Positions 22,838 to 23,577 of a stretch of DNA of 23,577 nucleotides are shown piece after piece (position 1 is the stretch's first letter; every line of letters starts with the position of its first letter). Position numbers and translations under genes: made by a program. The notes beneath the pieces are model-generated. The model was not told where the DNA came from. It did not search any database and worked only from the letters and a program-made list of their open reading frames with translations. This DNA is from Tissierellia bacterium (GTDB lineage: Bacteria > Bacillota > Clostridia > Tissierellales > Tepidimicrobiaceae). Location: contig JAAYRM010000143.1 of NCBI GenBank assembly GCA_012518745.1, forward strand, positions 1 to 23,577, read 5' to 3'.

Positions 22838-23503
22838 CTATTCCTCATATAGGCCTATAGTTCGGCTTACATCGAGTACAAATATAATGCCCCCGCCCGG
22901 CCTATCTATATTTGCCCTATCCTCTACAGCTTCTATAATTCCCTCCGTATCCATTGCCTTTGATAAGATCAATACTATATCCTTCTCCGGCTCTATCTCT
23001 ATATTGAATAGTTTCTCCTTTTTCTTAGTCCCGGAACCCCTTCCATGAATTATAGTTCCACCTGTAGCACCGGCCGATTTCGCTGCTTCTATTACCTCCT
23101 CCGATAATCCCCTATCAACTATAATAAATATAGCCTCATAACCCATATCATCCCCATCCTTTTTTACAACCCTAGACAAATGTTTAGATCCACCTACCTC
23201 CATATAGCTTTTAAGAGGTATAGAAAAAGCTATGCCATGATTAGGTTGTATCAAATCGAATCTATCTATTATTTCATCATAAAATACCTCTTCTCTACTG
23301 CCATCTATAAACGTCAGCAATATTTCCTTTTTAATCTCCAGAAGCCCCAATCTATTTAATAGTTTATTATCTATCGTCCCATTGCCCAGGAAGATGGTTC
23401 CGCCGACAGCCCCAATTTCATGAGCAAATTTTAATACCTTGCTTCCCTTTCCGCGATCCATGATGCAACAGAATAGGATAAGCCCATCGCTATCTAATTC
23501 CAT
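22838..23503 (-). CDS. Tandem PII-like nitrogen-regulator-family protein (two domains)
   Basis: A 221-residue cytoplasmic protein made of two PII-like repeats. Repeat 1: FCCIMDRGKGSKVLKFAHEI, then GAVGGTIFLGNGT at 31-43, ending GIAFSIPLKSYMEVGG. Repeat 2: FIIVDRGLSEEVIEAAKSAG, then GATGGTIIHGRGSG, ending GGGIIFVLDVSRTIGL. The GxxGGTIxxGxG loop matches PII proteins but neither repeat has the long T-loop with the uridylylated tyrosine, so classic modification is unlikely. Proteins like this are found next to DUF1538 membrane proteins, as here, where the upstream gene ends 7 bases before. I infer control of that transporter-like protein by a nucleotide or metabolite. ATG has AAGGAGG about 11 bases upstream. 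Confidence 0.8.
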   Translation of the reverse strand: MELDSDGLILFCCIMDRGKGSKVLKFAHEIGAVGGTIFLGNGTIDNKLLNRLGLLEIKKEILLTFIDGSREEVFYDEIIDRFDLIQPNHGIAFSIPLKSYMEVGGSKHLSRVVKKDGDDMGYEAIFIIVDRGLSEEVIEAAKSAGATGGTIIHGRGSGTKKKEKLFNIEIEPEKDIVLILSKAMDTEGIIEAVEDRANIDRPGGGIIFVLDVSRTIGLYEE

Positions 23504-23509
23504 GGATAT

Positions 23510-23577
23510 CTATACCTCCTTTTTGGCTGTTATCTTAAATATCATTCCAAGAATCTGTATAGCCACCAATGGCATCA
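23510..23577 (-). CDS. C-terminal tail of probable DUF1538 membrane protein (cut by window edge)
   Basis: Only 22 complete codons are visible: MPLVAIQILGMIFKITAKKE followed by V and TAG. This is a membrane-helix end with a basic cytoplasmic tail. The stop is 6 bases from the next ATG, whose ribosome site lies inside this gene, so the two are one operon. The DUF1538 assignment rests on the usual pairing with tandem PII-like proteins and on the hydrophobic tail; the remaining sequence is outside the window. Confidence 0.5.
   Translation of the reverse strand, partial: MPLVAIQILGMIFKITAKKEV

Overview
The window looks like chromosomal DNA of an anaerobic, endospore-forming member of the Clostridia. 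I lean towards a Tissierellales-like lineage, but that is an inference. Supports are: sporulation genes of the Gin (CsfB), BofA and CwlD types; the conserved Firmicutes block ctc / bofA / DUF2508 / gin / tmk / darA / holB; Fe-S and radical-SAM genes typical of anaerobes; moderately low GC with frequent ATA and AGG codons; strong AAGGAGG-type ribosome binding sites; several TTG and GTG starts. No rRNA, tRNA, IS element, prophage or CRISPR array was seen. Every gene except lysC is on the minus strand, so the window reads from right to left.

Right end (23577 to 19240): the tail of a probable DUF1538 membrane protein is followed by a tandem PII-like signalling protein. Next come a WrbA-type flavodoxin/quinone reductase, a small FMN-binding lipoprotein, and a chemoreceptor gene split by one in-frame TAA codon.

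Middle right (19245 to 13469): an IscU/NifU-like scaffold gene overlaps thrB (homoserine kinase) by ATGA and is followed by a cwlD-like amidase. lysC (aspartate kinase) is the only plus-strand gene, and thrB and lysC belong to the same aspartate pathway. A lipoteichoic-acid-synthase-like membrane sulfatase is transcribed divergently from lysC.

Middle (13388 to 7421): a complete Opp/Dpp-type peptide ABC operon with its own consensus promoter, in the order binding protein, two permeases, two ATPases. The binding protein is the most striking object here. It is full length, but its domain order is circularly permuted: the lobe that ends ordinary family-5 binding proteins comes directly after the lipoprotein signal, and the usual N-terminal lobe follows it to the stop codon.

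Left (7404 to 1): a consensus promoter whose start site is covered by a perfect 22-bp palindrome drives an Mrp/NBP35 Fe-S ATPase and a DUF134 DNA-binding protein. Then follow DUF2508, bofA, ctc (L25), a two-gene AmmeMemoRadiSam cassette (MEMO-AMMECR1 fusion plus radical SAM enzyme), gin, tmk, two tandem DarA-like cyclic-di-AMP-receptor paralogues (one shortened) and the start of holB, which is cut by the window edge.

All family calls come from reading motifs in the translations. No database search was available.
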